Assembly (NCBI RefSeq): GCF_002902845.1
Contig: NZ_PPTF01000010.1
Coordinates: forward strand, 62,001-126,000
Source of the DNA: Chromobacterium sinusclupearum
Lineage (GTDB): Bacteria > Pseudomonadota > Gammaproteobacteria > Burkholderiales > Chromobacteriaceae
Reading direction: 5' to 3'
DNA length: 64,000 bases
Shown here: positions 21,518 to 30,296 of the stretch, one piece after another
Position numbering within the stretch: the stretch's first letter is position 1
How the letters are laid out: every line of letters starts with the position of its first letter
Notes under the pieces: generated by a model
What the model was told of the DNA's origin: nothing
The model's database searches: none
Seen by the model: the letters and a program-made list of their open reading frames with translations, nothing else
Program-made: the position numbers and the translations under genes

Positions 21518-21976
21518 TTACGGTTGGGGAGCCGGCGGCGGGCAGGCCGCCAGCGGCTCCAGATAGAAGGTGAGGCTGCTGCGCTGCGGCTCCACGCCGG
21601 CCTCCCGGCCATATGGATGCGCTTGCATCCACAGGCTGCCCAGCAGCATGCGGCCATCTTCCAGCGCCAGGTGGCTGTCCAGTTTCTGCAGGCCGGCATC
21701 ATCGCGCCATTCCAGCGCCACGTTCAGAATCGGGCGGGTCAGGCCGCGATCGGCCTGCAGGCTGCCGGATACCGACAGGGTCGCCTCTTCCTCGTGCATG
21801 GCCCCGGCGAAGCGGCCGTTGGGCGTCAGGCACAAGGTCAATGGCTTCAGCGCTTCGCTGTCGCGTTCCACGATCAGTTTCAGCGCCGGCGGACGCGGCG
21901 GGGCGGCGGGCAGCTTAGGCGCTGCGAGGGCGGCGGCGGAGGCCAGCAGCAGGCCGGCGGCGAACAGGATTTTCAT
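21518..21976 (-). CDS. Secreted hypothetical protein
   Basis: The 152-residue protein has a clear signal peptide (MKILFAAGLLLASAAALA) and then a mature part rich in beta-strand-like segments, with a proline-rich start and end. I do not recognise the family. It lies between hemJ and the CYTH gene with gaps of 14 and 18 bases, so it is co-transcribed with them. A frame extending upstream to 22204 overlaps hemJ and was rejected in favour of the signal-peptide ATG. Confidence 0.65.
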   Translation of the reverse strand: MKILFAAGLLLASAAALAAPKLPAAPPRPPALKLIVERDSEALKPLTLCLTPNGRFAGAMHEEEATLSVSGSLQADRGLTRPILNVALEWRDDAGLQKLDSHLALEDGRMLLGSLWMQAHPYGREAGVEPQRSSLTFYLEPLAACPPPAPQP

Positions 21977-21990
21977 GGCGATTTCCCGGC

Positions 21991-22407
21991 TCAAAATGGC
22001 TTGACCACAACCAGGATCACCACCGCCAACAAGACCAGCACCGGCAGTTCGTTGAATACGCGGAACCAGACATGGCTCTTGCGGTTGCCGTGGTTGGCAA
22101 AATCGCGGTACAGCTTGCCGCAGTAGCCGTGATAGGCCACCAGCAGCGCCACCAGCGTCAGCTTGGCGTGCAGCCAGCCGCCGGCAATGCCGAAACCCAG
22201 CCACAGCGCCAGGCCGGTAGCCAAGGCCAGCGCGGCCAGCGGCGTCATGAAGCGCAGCAGTTTTCTCGCCATCAGCAGCAGGCGGTCGTATTCGGCCCCT
22301 GGCGATGCCATCGCCAGGTTGACGAACAACCGCGGCAGATAGAACAGGCCGGCAAACCAGGACACCACGAAGAAGATGTGGAAGGCTTTGAGGTACAGAT
22401 AGCTCAC
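21991..22407 (-). CDS. hemJ: Protoporphyrinogen IX oxidase HemJ
   Basis: The 138-residue inner-membrane protein has four hydrophobic helices. It keeps the HemJ/PF03653 hallmarks: an early histidine in LKAFHIFFVVSWFAGLFYLPRLF and the histidine-lysine pair of GWLHAKLTLV. HemJ oxidises protoporphyrinogen IX to protoporphyrin IX and is the usual form in bacteria without HemG or the Bacillus-type oxidase. Its place in an operon of unrelated genes is not unusual. Confidence 0.88.
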   Translation of the reverse strand: MSYLYLKAFHIFFVVSWFAGLFYLPRLFVNLAMASPGAEYDRLLLMARKLLRFMTPLAALALATGLALWLGFGIAGGWLHAKLTLVALLVAYHGYCGKLYRDFANHGNRKSHVWFRVFNELPVLVLLAVVILVVVKPF

Positions 22408-22414
22408 GTTGGCT

Positions 22415-22564
22415 TTATCCAGTAGATGATGAGGGGCCGCGCAGACCGATCAGCTTGTCCCATGGGTCTTGCAGCGGGCACAGGCAGAGGCCGTTTTCGA
22501 TGGCCATCGGGCCGCGGTACAGCGCTGACAAATGCCGGATGCATTGCTCGATCGAGGCATTCAT
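22415..22564 (-). CDS. Small 49-residue ORF coupled to mmcQ-like gene
   Basis: A 49-codon frame starts at an ATG that overlaps the preceding TGA stop in an ATGA junction and ends 7 bases before hemJ. The product (begins MNASIEQCIRHLSALYRG) contains three cysteines and no signal or membrane segment. Tight packing on both sides argues that it is translated, by coupling. I do not recognise a family. Confidence 0.45.
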   Translation of the reverse strand: MNASIEQCIRHLSALYRGPMAIENGLCLCPLQDPWDKLIGLRGPSSSTG

Positions 22565-22920
22565 GCCTGCGCCTCGTACTGACAGCGCAGCGCCTTCGGT
22601 AGTTTCCGCAATACCAGCTCGCGCGAGCCGGCGATGCCTTGGCGGATATCGTCCGGGCTCAGCGCGTCCGTCGACCACACCTGCACCCAGCGCGCCCGCG
22701 CCAGATACGGCGCCGGCCGCACGCCGGGCAGGCCGTTGGCCATCAGGAAGTCTTCGTCGGCCACCTTGTAGCTGAGCGCGTCGCGGCCGCACACCAGAAA
22801 CATCTTGCCGCCTATGCTGACCACCCGTTCGCTGCCCCATTTGACGTCGAAGCTGGCGCCGGGGAGCGAGCAAGCGTATTCCAGCAGCGCGTCGAGCAGG
22901 GCGGGAGACAGGCCGGCCAT
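22561..22920 (-). CDS. MmcQ/YjbR-family protein
   Basis: The 119-residue protein matches the YjbR/MmcQ fold (PF04237): LLEYACSLPGASFDVKWGSERVVSIGGKMFLV, then a W-containing strand (ARARWVQVW) and a C-terminal helix with SRELVLRKLPK. Members have a DNA-binding-like cyclophilin-B-like fold, but the function is unknown. It sits 5 bases after the M48 gene and overlaps the 49-codon ORF by 4 bases. Confidence 0.8.
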   Translation of the reverse strand: MAGLSPALLDALLEYACSLPGASFDVKWGSERVVSIGGKMFLVCGRDALSYKVADEDFLMANGLPGVRPAPYLARARWVQVWSTDALSPDDIRQGIAGSRELVLRKLPKALRCQYEAQA

Positions 22921-22925
22921 CGCGC

Positions 22926-23750
22926 TCAGGCTTTGCGGCCGGCGGCCTGGTACAGCGGCCACACCTGCGGGATGTGGGCCTGCAGGTCGCGGATGCGGGT
23001 GGGGCCGGACGGGTGGGTGGACAGGAATTCCGGGCCGCTGCCGTTGCCGGCCGCCTGCATTTTCTGCCACACATTGACGGCGGCGTTGGGATCGTAGCCG
23101 GCGCGCGCCATCAGCTCCAGGCCCATGACGTCGGCTTCGGACTCCATGGTGCGGCTGTGCGGCTTGTTCAGCGTCACGTCGGTGACCATGGACGCCAGTT
23201 TCAGCTGATCGGCGCTGAAGCCGGCCAGCACGCCCACCAGCGACAGGCCCACTTGCTGCATATAGGCCTGGCTCATGTTCTCGCGCGTGTGCTCGCGCAG
23301 GGCGTGCGAGATCTCGTGGCCCAGCACCGCCGCCAGTTCGGCGTCGGTGAGCTTCAGCCGCTTGACGATGCCGGTGTAGACCATGATTTTGCCGCCGGCC
23401 ATGGCGTAGGCGTTCATGTCGTCGGTGGTCAGCACGTTCACTTCCCAGCGCCAGTTGCGGGCGTCCGGGCGGAAGGCCGGCGTCTGGGCGATCAGCCGCT
23501 GCGAGATCAGGCGCACGCGCTTGGTCAGCGCGGCGTCGGTATTGAGCCGGCCGGCCGCGCGCGCCTGCTGCAGCTGCTGCGCGTAGGCCTGGGCCGACAT
23601 CTGTTCCACGTCGCGGCTGGGCAACAGCATGCTCTGGCTGCGGTTGACGCCGACGGCGCCGCCCGAGGTGGTGACCACCTGGGCGCATGAGGCCAGAGCG
23701 GCGGCCAGCAGCGCGCCGCCCAGCCAGCGTTTCCAACGATTGCGCATCAT
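22926..23750 (-). CDS. M48 family lipoprotein metalloprotease
   Basis: The 274-residue protein begins MMRNRWKRWLGGALLAAALA followed by SCAQ, a type II signal peptide with a lipobox cysteine, so it is a periplasmic membrane-anchored lipoprotein. The zinc protease motif HEISHALREH lies in the middle, with the downstream glutamate in ESEADVMGLELMARAGYDP. This matches LoiP/YcaL-type M48 proteases involved in outer-membrane protein quality control. A second ATG at 23747 is also possible. It lies 10 bases after rubredoxin. Confidence 0.87.
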   Translation of the reverse strand: MMRNRWKRWLGGALLAAALASCAQVVTTSGGAVGVNRSQSMLLPSRDVEQMSAQAYAQQLQQARAAGRLNTDAALTKRVRLISQRLIAQTPAFRPDARNWRWEVNVLTTDDMNAYAMAGGKIMVYTGIVKRLKLTDAELAAVLGHEISHALREHTRENMSQAYMQQVGLSLVGVLAGFSADQLKLASMVTDVTLNKPHSRTMESEADVMGLELMARAGYDPNAAVNVWQKMQAAGNGSGPEFLSTHPSGPTRIRDLQAHIPQVWPLYQAAGRKA

Positions 23751-23760
23751 GTTTGCCCGG

Positions 23761-23925
23761 TCAGATTTCCACCATCTGGAAGTCATCCTTGCGGGCATCG
23801 CAATCCGGACAGGTCCAGTTGGGCGGCAGGTCCTCCCAGCGGGTGCCCGGCGGAATGCCGTCTTCCGGGCGGCCGGCGGCCTCGTCGTAGATGAAACCGC
23901 AGATCAGACACATCCAAGTACGCAT
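23761..23925 (-). CDS. Rubredoxin
   Basis: The 54-residue iron protein has both CxxC knuckles, CLICG near residue 6 and [11 protein letters not shown] near residue 39, with the family [19 protein letters not shown] segment. It is an electron carrier, often serving alkane hydroxylases or oxidative-stress reductases; no partner is adjacent. It is the first gene of a seven-gene minus-strand run and divergent from thiD (74-base gap). Confidence 0.95.
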   Translation of the reverse strand: MRTWMCLICGFIYDEAAGRPEDGIPPGTRWEDLPPNWTCPDCDARKDDFQMVEI

Positions 23926-23999
23926 CGCTTCGCCCCCTTGATCGGATAAAATGGGTATTCTAAATCTTGCCAACGCAATAAGACAGAAGAGGTTCGCCC

Positions 24000-24845
24000 T
24001 TGACCACTCCCGCCACTCCTCCCATGGTGCTGACCCTGGCCGGTTCCGACCCGTCCGGCGGCGCCGGCATCCAGGCCGACATCCTGACGCTGGCCAGCCT
24101 GGGCTGCCATCCCCTGTCGGTGATCACCGCCATTACGGTGCAGGATACCGTCGGCGTCAATGATTTGATGGTGCTGGATTCGGACTGGGTCAACGATCAG
24201 GCCCGCTTCCTGATGGAAGACATGCCGGTGGCGGCGTTCAAGATCGGCATGCTGGGCAGCGTGGAAAACGTCGCCGTGGTGGCGCAGCTGATCGCCGACT
24301 ACCCGGACATCCCGGTGGTGCTGGACCCGGTGCTGGCCAGCGGCGGCGGCCACGACCTGGCCGACGAGGACGTGATCTCGGCGATGCGCGACATGCTGAT
24401 CCCGCAGGTGTCCATCCTGACGCCCAACAGCCTGGAAGCGCGCCGGCTGGCCAGCAACGATCCGGACGAGGACGAGGAGCTGACGCTGGATCAGTGCGCC
24501 GAGCGCATCATGGCGCTGGGCGTGCCCTATCTGCTGATCACGGGCACCCATGAAAATTCCAAGGAAGTGATCAACAGCCTGTACGGCCAGGACGGCGTGG
24601 TGCGTTCCGACCATTGGGAACGGCTGCCCGGCAGCTATCACGGCTCCGGCTGCACGCTGGCTTCGGCCATCGCCGGCATGCTGGCCACCGGCTTGTTGCT
24701 GCCGGAGGCGGTGCGCGAGGCCCAGGAATACACCTACCAGACGCTACTGAACGGCTTCCGTCCCGGCATGGGCCAGTTCCTGCCGGACCGCATGTTCTGG
24801 GCGCGCGGCGACGACGAGGAAGAGGCCGATGCCGCCAAGGGTTGA
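24000..24845 (+). CDS. thiD: Hydroxymethylpyrimidine (phosphate) kinase
   Basis: The 281-residue ribokinase-fold enzyme phosphorylates HMP and HMP-P for thiamine synthesis. Markers are [19 protein letters not shown] at the start, [12 protein letters not shown] in the middle, and [18 protein letters not shown] with the anion hole and catalytic cysteine-containing loop. The likely start is TTG at 24000 behind AGAAGAGG; an ATG at 24024 would trim eight residues. It overlaps thiE by 17 bases, so the two are translationally coupled. Confidence 0.93.
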   Translation: MTTPATPPMVLTLAGSDPSGGAGIQADILTLASLGCHPLSVITAITVQDTVGVNDLMVLDSDWVNDQARFLMEDMPVAAFKIGMLGSVENVAVVAQLIADYPDIPVVLDPVLASGGGHDLADEDVISAMRDMLIPQVSILTPNSLEARRLASNDPDEDEELTLDQCAERIMALGVPYLLITGTHENSKEVINSLYGQDGVVRSDHWERLPGSYHGSGCTLASAIAGMLATGLLLPEAVREAQEYTYQTLLNGFRPGMGQFLPDRMFWARGDDEEEADAAKG

Positions 24846-25452
24846 GGGGCTGTACGCCGTCACGCCGGACGGCCTGGACGACGCGCGTCTGTTTGAACTG
24901 GCGGCGGCGGCCCTGGCTGGCGACGCGCGCGCGCTGCAATACCGCGACAAGAGCGGCGACGCCGCGCGGCGGCTGCGTCAGGCGGCGGCTTTGCGCCGCC
25001 TGTGCGGCGAGCATGGCGCGCTGTTCATCGTCAACGACGATGTGGCGCTGGCGCTGCAAGTCGGCGCGGATGGCGTGCATCTGGGGCGGGACGATGGGGA
25101 CATCGCCGCCGCGCGGGCCGCGCTGGGGCCGGACGCCGTGATCGGCGCTTCATGCTACAACCGGATCGAACTGGCGCGCGCGGCGCTGGCGGCCGGGGCC
25201 AGCTATGTGGCGTTTGGCGCGGTGTTTCCATCGCAAACCAAGCCTGAGGCCGTCGTCGCGCCGCTGGCGCTGTTTGCCGAGGCGGCGGCGCTGGGCGCGC
25301 AGACGGTGGCGATAGGCGGCATCACGCCGGCCAATGCGGCGCAGGTGGCGGCGGCCGGCGCGGGCGCCATCGCGGTGATAGGCGGCCTGTTCGACGCGCC
25401 GGACACCGGCGCGGCGGCGCGGGCGCTGGCTGGCTGCTTTACAGAACGGTGA
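24829..25452 (+). CDS. thiE: Thiamine-phosphate synthase
   Basis: The 207-residue TIM-barrel enzyme joins HMP-PP and thiazole phosphate to make thiamine phosphate. Markers are LQYRDKS, FIVNDDVALALQVGADGVHLGRDD, IGASCYNRIE and VAIGGITPANAAQVAAAGAGAIAV-type ends. It overlaps thiD at its start and converges on the next gene with a 14-base overlap of coding ends. Confidence 0.94.
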   Translation: MPPRVEGLYAVTPDGLDDARLFELAAAALAGDARALQYRDKSGDAARRLRQAAALRRLCGEHGALFIVNDDVALALQVGADGVHLGRDDGDIAAARAALGPDAVIGASCYNRIELARAALAAGASYVAFGAVFPSQTKPEAVVAPLALFAEAAALGAQTVAIGGITPANAAQVAAAGAGAIAVIGGLFDAPDTGAAARALAGCFTER

Positions 25453-25813
25453 TGTCCGCCAGGCGGTAGGCCACCGCCCGGCTCTCCTGGCAGAACACGC
25501 GCGCCTGCACGGTAACCGCATGGCCTTTGAGCCGGGCCATGTCTTCCTGGCTCAGCGCCAGGCTGGAGACGCGCCGCGCGCCGCAGGCGCCGGCATCGTC
25601 AAGACGGATAGGTTGGCGCAGCTTGAGGTGGTAGGTCTCGGAAAACGTGCCTTCGGCCTTGCTACCGGCGGCGATGGGGCCGATGACGGTCCCGCTGAGG
25701 GTGATGGGGGCGGCGTGGTCGCCATCGACGCGAAGCAGCCGCCCGGCGCTATGGCCGGGCAGGCTGGCAGCCAGCATGAAGCCGGCCAGCACGGTACTGC
25801 AGAACTGACTCAT
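25439..25813 (-). CDS. Secreted hypothetical protein
   Basis: The 124-residue protein has a probable signal peptide (MSQFCSTVLAGFMLAASLPGHSA) and a mature domain with two cysteines (near 88 and 107) that could form a disulfide. Family not recognised. Its last 14 bases overlap the 3' end of thiE on the opposite strand. No operon partner. Confidence 0.55.
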   Translation of the reverse strand: MSQFCSTVLAGFMLAASLPGHSAGRLLRVDGDHAAPITLSGTVIGPIAAGSKAEGTFSETYHLKLRQPIRLDDAGACGARRVSSLALSQEDMARLKGHAVTVQARVFCQESRAVAYRLADITVL

Positions 25814-25919
25814 CCCGATAGATCTTCTTGTGTCCGTTATTCTTGTTCAGACTTGGCACCATTTCACCAGCGTTCACTTTGTCGGACAATCGGGGTTATC
25901 CCCAATCCGTTTTCCCCAG

Positions 25920-25955
25920 AAAAAATCCCCCGCCATTTGGCGGGGGATTTTGTTT
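25920..25955. terminator. Bidirectional terminator before pgi stop
   Basis: AAATCCCCCGCC (25923-25934) and GGCGGGGGATTT (25939-25950) form a 12-bp stem with an ATTT loop. A and T runs flank it so that it works for minus-strand pgi mRNA. Confidence 0.85.
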
Positions 25956-25971
25956 GATCGCAAGTTAGGCT

Positions 25972-27615
25972 TCAGGCATTGGCCTTGCGGTACAGCTCGA
26001 TCAGGCGGCGGGTGGAGCAGTCGTGCTCGGCGTGCGACAGCTTGCCGGTCAGCTCGGCGTGGATGGTCTTGGCCAACTGCTTGCCCAGTTCCACGCCCCA
26101 TTGGTCGAAGCTGTTGATGTGCCAGATCACGCCTTGGACGAAGATCTTGTGCTCGTACAGCGCGATCAGCGAGCCGAGGTTGCGCGGGTCGAGGCGGCTC
26201 ATCAGCAGGGTGTTGGTCGGGCGGTTGCCGCCGAATACCTTGTGCGGCACCAGCGCTTCCAGCTCCTCGCCCTTCAGCCCCTGTTCGGTCAGCTCGGCGC
26301 GCACTTCCTCGGCGGTCTTGCCACGCATGAAGGCTTCGGCCTGGGCGAAGACATTGGCCAGCAGGATCTCGTGGTGGCCCGGCAGGCTGGAGCGGTTTTC
26401 CAGCGAGGCGATCAGGTCGATCGGCGAGATGTGGGTGCCCTGGTGCAAGAGCTGGAAGAAGGCGTGCTGGCCGTTGATGCCGGTTTCGCCCCAGATGATG
26501 GGGGCGGTTTCATAATTGACCGGCTGGCCGGACAGCGTCACCTGCTTGCCGTTGGACTCCATGTCCAGCTGCTGGATGAAGGCCGGCAGGCGGTGCAGGT
26601 ACTGGTCGTACGGCGCGATCACATGGCTGCCGCCGCCGTAGTAGTTGATGTACCAGATGCCTATCATGGCCAGCAGCACCGGCATGTTCTGCTCGAACGG
26701 CGCGTTCATGAAGTGCTGGTCCATGATGTGGGCGCCGTTCAAGAGCTCTGTGAAGTTCTCCTCGCCCAGGTACAGCATGATGGGCAGGCCGATGGCCGAC
26801 CACAGGCTGTAGCGGCCGCCCACCCAGTTCCAGAATTCGAACATATTGGCCGGATCGATGCCGAAGTCCGCCACCGCCTTCTGGTTGGTGGACACGGCGA
26901 CGAAGTGCTTGGCTACCGATCCTTCGTCGCGCGAGTGCGACAGGAACCACTCGCGGGCGGTCAGGGCGTTGGTCAGCGTTTCCTGGGTGGTGAAGGTTTT
27001 GGACTCCACCACGAACAGCGTGGTCTCCGGGTGGACCTTCTTCAGCGTTTCCTTCAGCTGGGCGCCGTCCACATTGGAAACGAAGTGCATGTTCAGGCGC
27101 GGATGGCCAAACGGCTTCAGCGCGCTACAGACCATCAGCGGGCCGAGGTCGGAGCCGCCGATGCCGATGTTGACGATGTCGGTGATGGGCTGATTGGTGA
27201 AGCCCAGCCAGTCGCCGGAGCGCACGGCGTGGGCGAAGCGGCCCATCCGTTCCAGCACCGAATTGACCTGCGGCATCACGTCCTCGCCATCGACGATGAT
27301 GGGCGAGTTGGTGCGGTTGCGCAGCGCGATGTGCAGCGCGGAGCGGTGCTCGGTGCGGTTGAGCTTCTCGCCCTTGAACATCGATTTGATGCGCGCCGGC
27401 AGGCCGGCTTCGCGCGCCAGCTCCATCAGGCCCATCAGCGTGGCGTCGGTGATGCGGTTCTTGGAATAGTCGAGGAACAGTCCGCCCACTTCCAGCGAGT
27501 AGCGCTCCGCTCGCTCCGGATCGGAGGCGAACAGGTCGCGCATGTGCAGGTGCTTGGCTTCGGCAAAGTGGTCCCACAGGGCTTGCCAGGCTGGGAGTTC
27601 GGTCAGTTCACTCAT
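25972..27615 (-). CDS. pgi: Glucose-6-phosphate isomerase
   Basis: The 547-residue enzyme interconverts glucose-6-phosphate and fructose-6-phosphate. Markers are [50 protein letters not shown] (PGI signature) and the C-terminal [15 protein letters not shown]. Length is typical. It is last in the glucose operon, 11 bases after hexR, and followed by a strong terminator. It feeds fructose-6-phosphate back to glucose-6-phosphate, useful for an Entner-Doudoroff cycle. Confidence 0.97.
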   Translation of the reverse strand: MSELTELPAWQALWDHFAEAKHLHMRDLFASDPERAERYSLEVGGLFLDYSKNRITDATLMGLMELAREAGLPARIKSMFKGEKLNRTEHRSALHIALRNRTNSPIIVDGEDVMPQVNSVLERMGRFAHAVRSGDWLGFTNQPITDIVNIGIGGSDLGPLMVCSALKPFGHPRLNMHFVSNVDGAQLKETLKKVHPETTLFVVESKTFTTQETLTNALTAREWFLSHSRDEGSVAKHFVAVSTNQKAVADFGIDPANMFEFWNWVGGRYSLWSAIGLPIMLYLGEENFTELLNGAHIMDQHFMNAPFEQNMPVLLAMIGIWYINYYGGGSHVIAPYDQYLHRLPAFIQQLDMESNGKQVTLSGQPVNYETAPIIWGETGINGQHAFFQLLHQGTHISPIDLIASLENRSSLPGHHEILLANVFAQAEAFMRGKTAEEVRAELTEQGLKGEELEALVPHKVFGGNRPTNTLLMSRLDPRNLGSLIALYEHKIFVQGVIWHINSFDQWGVELGKQLAKTIHAELTGKLSHAEHDCSTRRLIELYRKANA

Positions 27616-27626
27616 GATATCTCGTC

Positions 27627-28475
27627 CTATTCCGCTTGTTTATTGTCCAGCCTGCGGTTCTTCAGGCTGTGCTTGGTTTTTTCCAGCTGGCGGATCAGTC
27701 CCGGTCCGCGGCGCAGGGCCACGCTGACCGCCAGGATGTCTATCTGCACCAGATGCACGATGCGCGAAATCATCGGGCTGTAGGTTTCATTGTCTTCCAG
27801 CGTGTCGGCGATCAGCGACACGGTGGCGCGGCGCGCCAGCGGCGAGCCGCTGGTGGTCAGCGCGATGACTTTGGCGCCGGCGGACAGCGCCACGTCCACC
27901 GCTTCCAAGAGCTCCATGGTGCGGCCGGAGCTGGAAATCGCCACCAATACGTCGTCCGGGCCCAGCACCGACGCCGCCATCATCTGGATGTGGGTGTCGG
28001 AATACGCGACGGTGGGGATGCCGAAACGGAAGAACTTGTGCTGGGCGTCGGCGGCGATGATGCCGGAGTTGCCCAGGCCGTAGAATTCGATGCGATGGGC
28101 GTCGGTCAGCAGCCGCACGGCGGCTTCTATGGCCTGCGGGTTGACGTCGTTGCGGCACTTCAGCAGCGCCGACACGGTGTTGTCGAACACCTTGGCCACG
28201 ATTTCGGACGTCGGGTCTTCCGGGCGCACGCTGGAGTGGACGTAGGGCACCCCGGTCACCAGGCTGCCGGCCAGCTTCAGCTTGAAATCGGGCAGGCCGG
28301 AACAGCCGACGGTGCGGCAGAAACGGATCACGGTGGGCTGGCTGACGCCTGCGCTCTTGGCGATGTCGGCCACGGCGGCCTGGATCACCGTGTAGGGCTG
28401 TTCCAGCACCAGCTCGGCCACTTTGCGCTCGGCCGAGGACAGCATCTCCAGTTGGCCACGGATGCGATCAAGCAT
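27627..28475 (-). CDS. hexR: HexR-type RpiR-family repressor
   Basis: The 282-residue protein has an N-terminal RpiR helix-turn-helix (about residues 1-77, with [26 protein letters not shown]) and a SIS sugar-phosphate domain (about 130-260, with [20 protein letters not shown]). HexR represses Entner-Doudoroff genes and is released by KDPG. Palindromes matching its known operator lie before zwf and edd. It overlaps glk by 8 bases. Confidence 0.92.
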   Translation of the reverse strand: MLDRIRGQLEMLSSAERKVAELVLEQPYTVIQAAVADIAKSAGVSQPTVIRFCRTVGCSGLPDFKLKLAGSLVTGVPYVHSSVRPEDPTSEIVAKVFDNTVSALLKCRNDVNPQAIEAAVRLLTDAHRIEFYGLGNSGIIAADAQHKFFRFGIPTVAYSDTHIQMMAASVLGPDDVLVAISSSGRTMELLEAVDVALSAGAKVIALTTSGSPLARRATVSLIADTLEDNETYSPMISRIVHLVQIDILAVSVALRRGPGLIRQLEKTKHSLKNRRLDNKQAE

Positions 28476-29514
28476 GCATGTCTCCTGCTGAGCCGCCGCG
28501 AGGAGAGGTGGAAACGTCCACCGGGGAAGGGTCGCTGCGCGGCGCCAGATGGTCCGCCAGGTAGGCGGCCACGCCCTGCAGGGCGGGATAGGCGCTGGTG
28601 ATCAGGTAAACCGGGATGTCGGCCAAATAGCTGGACATCCGTCCCTTGTCCTCGAAGCGGCGGCGAAATGGGGATTGTTCAAAAAAACCGCTTAGACGCG
28701 GCACAATACCACCACCTATGTATACCCCGCCACGGGCACCGAGCGTCAGGGCCAGATTTCCGGCGGCGGAGCCCAGCGCGCCGCAAAAGATTTCCAGGGT
28801 TTCGCGGCAGCGCGCGTCGCGCCCGGCCAGCCCTTGCGCGCTGATCCAGGACGGCTCGCGCGGGGCGTCGTCCTCGCCGTCGCGCTCGCACAGCGCCTGA
28901 TGGATCAGGCTGATGCCGGGGCCGGACAGCAGGCGTTCGGTCGAGACATGGCCGAAGCGCGCGGCGGCGTAGCGCCAGACCACGGACTCGCGCTCATCCA
29001 GCGGCGCGAACGAGACATGGCCGCCTTCGCCGGCCAGCGCGCGCCAGCCGCCGGGGTGCGGCACCAGCGCCGACACGCCGAGGCCGGTGCCGGGGCCGAT
29101 CAGCGCCAGCGGCGAGTCCGGCCGCGGCGCGCCGCCGCCGATTTGCGTCAGCTCCTTGGCGGGCAGCTTGGGCAAGGCCAGCGCCAGCGCGGTGAAGTCG
29201 TTCAGCAACAGCAAGGTGGACAAGCCCAGCGCGCGGCGCGCGGCTTCAATCGAAAACGACCAATGGCAATTGGTCATGGTCACCCGGTCGCCGTTCAGCG
29301 GATTGGCGATGCCGATGGCGGCATGGGCGACGCGGCGGGCGCCGGTTTGGGCCAGATAGTCGCGCAGCGCGTCTTCCAGCGTCGGGTAGCGCGCGGTGGG
29401 CAGCGTCAGGATGTCCTCGATGACGCCGGGGCCGGTTTCCAGCGCGAAACGTGCGTTGCTGCCGCCGACGTCGCCGAGCAGGCGCGGCCAGGTTTCAGGC
29501 AGACCAGTAGACAT
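28468..29514 (-). CDS. glk: Glucokinase
   Basis: The 348-residue ATP-glucokinase (PF02685 type) phosphorylates cytosolic glucose. Markers are LLGDVGGSNARFAL at the N-terminus, LNDFTALALALP, LIGPGTGLGVSAL, LAGEGGHVSFAP and the late GGVYIGGGIVPRL. A 25-residue serine/proline-rich C-terminal tail is longer than usual. It overlaps pgl by 20 bases and hexR by 8, so expression is coupled. Confidence 0.94.
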   Translation of the reverse strand: MSTGLPETWPRLLGDVGGSNARFALETGPGVIEDILTLPTARYPTLEDALRDYLAQTGARRVAHAAIGIANPLNGDRVTMTNCHWSFSIEAARRALGLSTLLLLNDFTALALALPKLPAKELTQIGGGAPRPDSPLALIGPGTGLGVSALVPHPGGWRALAGEGGHVSFAPLDERESVVWRYAAARFGHVSTERLLSGPGISLIHQALCERDGEDDAPREPSWISAQGLAGRDARCRETLEIFCGALGSAAGNLALTLGARGGVYIGGGIVPRLSGFFEQSPFRRRFEDKGRMSSYLADIPVYLITSAYPALQGVAAYLADHLAPRSDPSPVDVSTSPRGGSAGDMHA

Positions 29515-30172
29515 CGAGCGGCACCTTGTCTTGTGCCAGGAAGTAGCTGATCGGCAGCGTGTCGCTGACGGCGCGGCTGGCGGCTTCCAGTATTTCGCGC
29601 TTCTTGGCGCCCTGGATGGACAGGATCAGGCTGCCCGATTGCAGCAGCGCGGCGTAGCTCATCGATATGCGGCGGTGCGGCGCCGTCTGCGGCGTCACGG
29701 CGAGGATGGGGTGCGCGTTTGCCGGGTCCAGGCCGGCGGTCAGCTCCGGCGCGCCGGGGAATAGCGAGGCGGTGTGGCCGTCTTCGCCCATGCCCAGGAT
29801 GGCGACGTCCGGCGCGACAAAGTCGCGGCAGGCGGCGGCCACTTCGGCGTCGATGTCCTTGGCTTCGCGCACCAGCGGCAGGAAGCGGGCCGGCGCGGCG
29901 CGGTTCTGCAGCAGATGGGCGCGGACCAGGCCGGCGTTGCTGTCCGGGTGGTCCGGCGCGACGAAGCGCTCATCCACCAGCGTGATGGTGATGCGTTTCC
30001 AGTCTATGGCCATTTCCGCCATCAACTGGAAGAACGGGATGGGCGATTTGCCGCCGGACACCGCCAGCACGGCGTTGCCGCGGCTTTCGATGGCGGCCGA
30101 TAAACGCGAGGCCACGCTGTTGGCCAGGGCGTCGGTCTGTTGCTTGGCTTCCGGAAATTCCAACCAGTTCAT
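29495..30172 (-). CDS. pgl: 6-phosphogluconolactonase
   Basis: The 225-residue enzyme (DevB/SOL type) hydrolyses 6-phosphogluconolactone. Markers are VLAVSGGKSPIPFFQLM, TLVDERFV and ILGMGEDGHTASLFPG. The start at 30172 (MNWLEFPEA) was preferred over an in-frame upstream ATG inside the repeat region. It lies 124 bases after zwf with paired hairpins between, so it may rely on partial read-through or its own promoter. Confidence 0.94.
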   Translation of the reverse strand: MNWLEFPEAKQQTDALANSVASRLSAAIESRGNAVLAVSGGKSPIPFFQLMAEMAIDWKRITITLVDERFVAPDHPDSNAGLVRAHLLQNRAAPARFLPLVREAKDIDAEVAAACRDFVAPDVAILGMGEDGHTASLFPGAPELTAGLDPANAHPILAVTPQTAPHRRISMSYAALLQSGSLILSIQGAKKREILEAASRAVSDTLPISYFLAQDKVPLDVYWSA

Positions 30173-30197
30173 GGGCGTACCTCGTTGATTTCTGTAT

Positions 30198-30295
30198 AGG
30201 GCGGAAGCCCGGCGTGGCCGGGCGTTCCGCCGCAACGTGCCTGTCGCATGGAAAGCAAAAAGGCGGAACGCCCCCGCAGGGGGCTTCCGCCCTAC
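30198..30295. repeat. Paired REP-like hairpins / zwf terminator
   Basis: Two similar hairpins lie between zwf and pgl. The first (30200-30231) has arms GGCGGAA and TTCCGCC around a GC-rich core. The second (30262-30292) has GGCGGAACGCCCCC-type arms and, read on the minus strand, is followed by TTTTT. The outer ends AGGGCGGAAGCCC and GGGCTTCCGCCCT also pair with each other, giving a larger cruciform. It probably works as a partial terminator that lowers pgl-glk-hexR-pgi relative to zwf. Confidence 0.6.
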
Positions 30296-30296
30296 C

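Noticed and set aside
24000..25452. TPP riboswitch before thiD-thiE
   Set aside because: The 74-base gap to the divergent rubredoxin gene is too short and has no recognisable THI-box.
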